DNA of 64,000 nucleotides from Hofstenia miamia (lineage: Eukaryota > Xenacoelomorpha > Acoela). The notes beneath the pieces are model-generated. The model was not told the origin of the DNA. It made no database searches and was given only the letters and a program-made list of their open reading frames with translations. The stretch is from positions 432,436 through 496,435 of the forward strand of contig SCFE01000104.1 in NCBI GenBank assembly GCA_004352715.1. Reading direction: 5' to 3'. Shown piece after piece: positions 53,101 to 60,968 of this stretch. Position 1 is the first letter of the stretch. Each line of letters begins with the position of its first letter. Position numbers and translations under genes: made by a program.

Positions 53101-56100
53101 TGATTCATTATATTTCAAAAGAAATTTGCGATGCAATTAAATGCCAAAAGATAAGATTAAAAGATCACAAATTTGCTTTATTCAATGCTGATGATCGTGA
53201 AATACATGAACCAGTAAGCATTAAAAGAAAACTATTTGATCTTGCTAAAACAGAACCAACAACTACTAATTGGACTAATAACGAAAAATCAAAGAAGATA
53301 ATTAAGCAATTTAGAAATAAAAATCTGCTTTAAAACAAAACAAGTTTTTTCATACAGTAAATAAAAAAATTGAAAAACGGCGTTATCTTCATAAAATTAT
53401 GGGAAAAAGTAAAGGAATCTCAACTGACATTAACGAATTAAAAATTAACATAAGCCTTCTATTTAAAAAATGATCCTCTAAACGCAAAAAATTATAGACC
53501 TATATGCATTAGCCATCCTTTTAGTAAACTGTTCAAGAAATTATTAAATAATCAAATAAATGACTATTTGAAATATGAAAATATTTTTTCATAAAACAAT
53601 TTGGTTTTCATAGTTTAGCCCGTAATAAATGTAGTTCTGTTGCCCTTCTTGATTCAAGGAAAGCTTTTATCTCAATGAATTTTGACATACTCAAAGATAA
53701 ATTAATGTATTATAACTTTGATAACAAAGCTATTAATTTAAGAATGATTTTCTTTCAAAATCGACAGCAAAGAGTGTACTTAATGGCAACAAATCAAAAT
53801 ATATTATAAATGACTGTGGGGTGCCTCGGGGCACTAATTTAGACCCATCCTATTTTAATCTACGTGAATGACATAACATAAATTGTAATGTACAGTAAAA
53901 TTTATAAATATGCAGATAATACCCGTCATAAAAGCGCTAATATAAATGCCTTTAATGCGACTAAAGACCTGCAAAATGATATTGAGAATTTAACAAAATA
54001 TTTCACAAATAATCAACTGAAAGTAAATATTGAAAAAGCAGAATTCATAATATTCTCTCGTAAGACATTCAAAAGTCTCACAAAAAACATTGAACTTAAT
54101 ATAAATCATTTACCAATAATGCAAAGTGAATTCATCAGCTATTTAGGTGTACAAATCAACAATTATATAAGTTTTGAACAAATTTTGATGTTAAAAATTA
54201 AAAAAATGGCTTCTGGGGTTAGGTATCTTTCTCATCTTAGATATATTTCAAATACATATCACAATCAATTAATAAATTCTCTCTGATTACTACACTTTCA
54301 ATATTGCTTGTTTCTCTTTACAAATATAAATTCAAAATATCGCATTCTTCTGTCTAAAACTTTCAATTAGTCTTTTAAAACACTCAATTTCGCTTATAAA
54401 CATGACAATGCATCCAACTATCTACTAAAATACAAAATATTACTTGCTTTCCAACAACTTCAAATGCATATCTTAACAATAATATTTAAATTCAACAATA
54501 TATTAAAATAAATTATAATTTCTTATGCTTAGATAAGCATTATAATAGCTATCACCACACAGCAACTAAGATATGGAATACCTTAGATCATGAAATTTAA
54601 ATAGAAAAAAACTACAAGAAATTCAGGAAAAAAATTGGGAATATTCCTCTTTAATAGACAATGTATTCTTAATTACTATAATGCATACACTCATTCGAAA
54701 ATTTTGTTAAGCACTAGAATCCACACATCCATCACACATTTATATTATACATATTTTATTATTTTGTAAATACATATAGTCATAGTTTGTAACTTTTACT
54801 GTTATTTACACAAATAATTTGCTTTGACTCTTACTAATATTATTCTTGCATCTCACCAGCTTCATGCTGTATCCCTCTCAGCTCGGGGAACTCACCAGTT
54901 CCCAGTGAGTCTGAGAGCTTTCCTCAGGACTCTAGCTGTTCCTAACAATGCTGCCTTCTGTGCTACCACTCCTCCCTACTTTCATACTCCCAACTCCTCC
55001 AAGTATCTCTTATGCTTCTTACTCACTGCTCCTAGTGCTCCTACAACTACCGGGACTACTTCAACTTTCTTTAACTTCCACAGCCTTTCTATTTCCTCTG
55101 TCAACTCTCTATATTTGTCTATCTTCAATTTCTCCTTGCTTTCTACATTCCTGTCCTTTGGTACTGCTATGTTTATTACTGTTCCTAATCTTTGCTCTTT
55201 GTCTACCACTACTATGTCTGGCCTCCGTACTTCTATCACCTTGCTTGTCTGTATGTTGAAGTCCCACAGTATCTTAACCTTCTCATTCTTGATGGCTCCG
55301 TGCGGCTTGTGCTCATACCACTTGTCTCCTGCTTCTAACCCATGCTGCCTGCTCAAACTCCAGTGTAGAATTCTTCCCACCTTGTCATGCCTGAACTTAT
55401 ACTCATTCTGTGCCAACTTCTCACACCCTGCTATCAGATGATCTACTGTCTACGCCTCTTTCTTACATAGCCTACACCACTTATCACTTACTTCCACTCT
55501 TCTGTCTATATGCTTCTTCACATAGTTTGTTCTTATTGCTTGCTCCTGTGCTGCCATTATCAATGCTTCTGTTTCTCTTTTAAGTCCTACTTTCTTTAAC
55601 CACTTGTTGCTCTCTTCTCTGTCACACATTTCTATGTTTCTCCAGTATTCTCCATGCATTGTCTTCTGCCTATACCTTGTTTGTCTCTCTGATTCCATCC
55701 TACTCTGGTATACCTTCTTTCCTTCACTCTCAGTTCTTATCTTCCTTAACACCTTAGCGACCTCCAGTAGGGACCCTCTAGGTTGTGCTTCTACATATTC
55801 TTTTAGCCCTAGTTCTTCTGCTTCGACAGTTTCCTCCACATTTAGCAGTCCTTTATACCTTGCCATGTAGAACCACCTATCAACATATCCATTTAAGTTG
55901 AAAGCCCTCTCTGCTGCTAGTACCTTCCTTGTCTCAATGTCTAGCTCCCTAGGTTCATTCTTGTTCCATCTAACTATTCCTGCCAAATATCTCAACACTG
56001 GCATCGCCCATGTATTAATTGCTTTTATACTATTCTGTCCATTCAATGCTGACTTCTGTAGTCCCTTCCTTACTCTCCTCCTGCATTCTTTCCTTAGCCT

Positions 56101-59100
56101 CATCTTAATTTCCTCCTGATCTGTTCTGTCCTACTCTATTACTCCTAAGTACTTGTACCCCTCCTTGACTTCCTCAATTTTATCCCCACTGCCCGTCCTC
56201 AAACCATCCCAATCTGCACACTTGCCTCTAGTCATTGTCACTGCTGCACACTTTCCTAATCCAAACTCCAACCCTGAATCTCTGCTTGCTTCTGCAATAT
56301 CTTCCTTGAACTAGCATACATCATCAGGTCATCCATGTAACATAGGTGACTCACTGATCTACCATTCTTCTCCAGCTTTTAGCCTATGCCTGTCTTCTTT
56401 AACTTTTCTGTGATAGAGACTAAGCTAACTACAAACAGTAGTGTTCTAAGCTTTCTCCCTGGAATATGCCTCGCCTAAACCTCAACCTGTGACGATCTAT
56501 CTCAGTCTGCCACTTTCCCATCTCCCTCTCTAGAAACTCAACCCATTTCCATGAAACTCAATTGGCCTCTAGCACCTTCAATACCCACCTATATGATATG
56601 CTGTCATATGCCTTCCTGTAGTCTATCCATGCCATTGCTAGGTTTTTCTTCCTTCTTCTACAGTTTTCCACCACTGCCTGGTCTATTAACAACTGATCTT
56701 TGCACCCTCTCGTCTTTGTCCTGCATCCCTTTTGTCCCTCTGGTATCAACCTATTCTGNGCACACTTGCCTCTAGTCATTGTCACTGCTGCACACTTTCC
56801 TAATCCAAACTCCAACCCTGAATCTCTGCTTGCTTCTGCAATATCTTCCTTGAACTAGCATACATCATCAGGTCATCCATGTAACATAGGTGACTCACTG
56901 ATCTACCATTCTTCTCCAGCTTTTAGCCTATGCCTGTCTTCTTTAACTTTTCTGTGATAGAGACTAAGCTAACTACAAACAGTAGTGNTGCTTCTAGTTC
57001 TTTGTAGAATCTTCCTTCTTGGGTCTCAAACTTCATATTGTCTCTTGCCTGCATTGCCCTTGTCCTATATTTTCTCAGTTTCTCAGCTTCTGCAACTAAT
57101 CTCTGCTTAAGTTCTTCTCTTGTAGTTTCTATAGTCTTGCCCTTACCTACCCTGCACTTGTCCCGTATTGTCTTACTTGTCCTCATCTTTCATATTTGCT
57201 GCCTAATCCTTACCACTTTATTCTCCCATGCTCTTATCTTCCTGTTGTTTTTATTTCTTCATGTACATGCCTACATTCATCATCACCTCCCATGCGCCTG
57301 AATACACTAACCTGTTTATCTCTGTGACGTTCCCAGCATCTATCCTCCCCAGCACTTTATTGACCTTTGCTGTCTCTACTGCTAGCTTGCTTTTCTTAAC
57401 TCCTCTTGGAACTAGCAAGCTAGTTCTCTCACCTATTTCTTCTNCCCTCTCGTCTTTGTCCTGCATCCCTTTTGTCCCTCTGGTATCAACCTATTCTGTT
57501 CTATGTAACATGCCAGCCTACTTGAAATTACTGAAGTTAGCAATTTCCAAGTTGTTATTGGCTTGAATTTTCTTGCCTCACTACCTTTCTTTGGGTCCTT
57601 CTGTATCAGAAATGTCCTTCCCACTACCATCCACTCTGGACACCCACTCACCACACACTCCTCCAATGCTACTGCTAGTCTCTCATGAACACTTGTAAAC
57701 TTCTTCAGCCAATACCCATTTACCTCCTCTCTGCCTGGCGCTTTCCAGTTCTTAATCTTCTTTAGAGCCTCCTTCAGCCTTACAGTTGTGATTGCTTCTT
57801 CTTTTTGCCTGAATTCCTTCTGCATCTGCTTACTCTCTATCTCTAATCCTGCACTTCCCCATATATTCTCCCAGAACCTTACTGCGTCCCCACCTGCTCT
57901 AGCTGTAGCCTTTTCTCCTGCTTCTAGTTCTTTGTAGAATCTTCCTTCTTGGGTCTCAAACTTCATATTGTCTCTTGCCTGCATTGCCCTTGTCCTATAT
58001 TTTCTCAGTTTCTCAGCTTCTGCAACTAATCTCTGCTTAAGTTCTTCTCTTGTAGTTTCTATAGTCTTGCCCTTACCTACCCTGCACTTGTCCCGTATTG
58101 TCTTACTTGTCCTCATCTTTCATATTTGCTGCCTAATCCTTACCACTTTATTCTCCCATGCTCTTATCTTCCTGTTGTTTTTATTTCTTCATGTACATGC
58201 CTACATTCATCATCACCTCCCATGCGCCTGAATACACTAACCTGTTTATCTCTGTGACGTTCCCAGCATCTATCCTCCCCAGCACTTTATTGACCTTTGC
58301 TGTCTCTACTGCTAGCTTGCTTTTCTTAACTCCTCTTGGAACTAGCAAGCTAGTTCTCTCACCTATTTCTTCTTTCATCTTTTCCTTTATTGCTGCTTCA
58401 GTTTCTCCGTCTACTGGTTCTGCTGCTTCCGCCACTCTGCCACAATGTCTATCACTTCTTCTTCCCTTTGCTTAGCCTGTTCAATTCTCTTTTTCCTTAC
58501 TCACATCCAAATGTAATGTTCGCACTTGTCCTGCAAACCTCTGCTCTGTAACTTCTAATGCCGTTCCTGCATTCTTCCATTCTTCCAACATTCTTTTCCT
58601 GTAACCCCTCTCATCTGGCCTGCTTCTTCTGTAACACTTCCAGTGCTGTTCTGTTCTGCTCATCTGACCATTTATGCCGTCGTCCATTGGTCTGTGCGGA
58701 TCCTATACTACCACTTCTCGAGTCCACACTCCCGATTTTGGAGTCCGCATGACCAAAGATTCTTCGTACTCTCTGACCAATTAAGGCCTGCCGGGGACTG
58801 AGGGCCTTTTCTTTTGTTGTCACTTTCATATTAGGAAAAGGCCGGGGCATGGCTTGAACCTGGGTCTTCGCAGTCCCAGTATTATCTCATTCCTTCTCAC
58901 AGTTTCATTCTTGTGAAAATCTCAGCTAAGGAAACTCACCAATTCAAAAGGAACTTGAGAGATTTTTCCGAACTATACCTGTTCCTAACAGTACTGCCTT
59001 TAGACTATCACCCTCCTTCCTCCTACTTTGGTAGATGTGCACCTCCAAATATTTCATATTTTTCTGCATCAACCTTCTTTGCCTCTAAAATGTGTATTTC

Positions 59101-60915
59101 CTCTGCCAAATTCCTTTATCTGTCCTACTTTTCATTCTCTTTGGTTTTTAAGTTGTTTTAATTTTATTATTATTATTAATTTTGATATTATGCACAATAG
59201 GCTTGTAAATTATAATTTTAGTGATAAATCAATTAATTTAGTCATGAACTTCCTAGAAAACAGACAATAGTGTGTAATACTAAGCAGTAAGCAATCAAGC
59301 TATGTTATGACTGACCGTGGGTGCCCCAAGGTACTGTCCTTGGCCCCATTTTATTAGCAATTTATGTAAAAGATATCATTAAGCATGTTAAACACAGCGA
59401 CTTTTATCAATATGCCGAAGATACATGTTTAGTAAGTACTCAGAAAATGCTTTTGATACTACAAAAACCTTCAAACAGAAGTAGAAACATTAAGGAATTA
59501 TATTACAAATAATATACTAAAACTAAATTTTGAAAAAACTCAATTTATAATTTTTTCATCAAGGCACAAAGAAATCTTATAATTGATATAGAACTAAAGA
59601 TAAATAGTGAATCAATCAAAGTGAATCAGTCAGCTATTTAGGAGTTAAGATAGATAATGAATTAAAATTTGAAAAATTCATACTTAGTAAGATTCAAAAA
59701 ATGACTCCAGGCATTCAATATCTTTATCACTTACGCAATATAATATCAAGCAATTATAATAAACAACTGAGACATGCATTCTGCTTGTCTCATTTTCTAT
59801 ATTGTCAGTTTCTTCTAGCTGACCAAAATTCTAATTATTGTATCTTTTTATCAAATACATTTAATTTGGGTACAAAACTCTAAACTTTGCACAAAATCAT
59901 GACAAAGCATCAGCATATCATAATAAATATAAAATATTATTTCTGTTCTACCAAATTCATCTGCATATGCTATCCATTTTATTTAAATTCAAATTTCGTT
60001 AAACATCTCTACTCTTCTTAAAAGACTGTTAAGCTAAATGAGCGATCACAAAAATTTCTGTGTTTAGTTAAGAATTCCAATCGTTTTCATCACCTATCAA
60101 TAAAATTGTGGAATAATTTAGACTATGGGTAGAAAATAATTACAAAAAGCTTTGAAAAAAACTACAGAAATCACTGCTAACAAAACAATGTACACTAGGA
60201 GACAGCAACTCAATTCATGCATTCGAGACATACGCACAATATTAAACACCTATACATACAGTCACACAAACATTGATTTTTATTATTATTATTATTATAT
60301 TGTGTTTATTAGTTTATACCTTTCGATTTGTGTACACTTTATTTTATTTGTAACATTTTAGCAAATATATTGCCTTGACTGTTGTAATTATTGTTGTTTT
60401 TTGTTATTACTATTAAAAAATGTATTGAAATTAGTGTTGTTAATACTTAAAACGTAATTCTTAATTCTTATATATGTAGTTAGGTCTGATTTATTCTATT
60501 TATATATTACCAGTTTTATAATTTCTAGTGTATTCATTTTTACTGCATCACAATAATAGTAAACTCATATAATTTTATAAATGGTTTTTGTGTTTCCAAA
60601 ACTGAGTTTAACAATATTCTATATTATTGTTTCTAATTTTTTCTAAACTTTTACTTAGTAAATATCTAAATTGTTTCTATTTTTCTTGACATTAAATGAT
60701 AGAATACTTACAGTAGCTGTTACTTTTCTTATTGCAAGTTGAATACCATTAGTAATAAATCCTCTTTTTTAAATTTTCTTAAATTATGCATAGATTTGCA
60801 TTACTAAAATAATTTTTAAAATAGCATAATTTCTATGTATATCTAATTTCTACTATTGTAAAGTTTAATTGTATATATTGCCTTTTCATACACAGGCTAA
60901 AAAATCAATCCTTCA

Positions 60916-60968
<53 letters not shown>

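Larger units (their letters stand above)
54824..58850 (-). pseudogene. R2/R4-group LINE with REL endonuclease; sequence scrambled by redundant contigs
   Basis: Minus strand. In element order: an N-terminal region with [17 protein letters not shown] (about 58200); RT blocks with [32 protein letters not shown] and [30 protein letters not shown] (about 56600); YMDD intact at 56328-56339; YKYLGVIE; a finger C-R-L-C ... H-L-I-A-G-C interrupted by an in-frame TAG (55450-55452); then [30 protein letters not shown] and VINIAVPKD. The REL-type nuclease normally has Asp where VIN has Asn (55171-55173). Frameshifts and stops make it inactive. Three single Ns (56759, 56988, 57444) bring in duplicated pieces. 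Confidence 0.75.

Noticed and set aside
54824-55441. 205-codon plus-strand frame
   Set aside because: Antisense shadow of the REL-endonuclease LINE, whose minus-strand frame carries the recognisable motifs.
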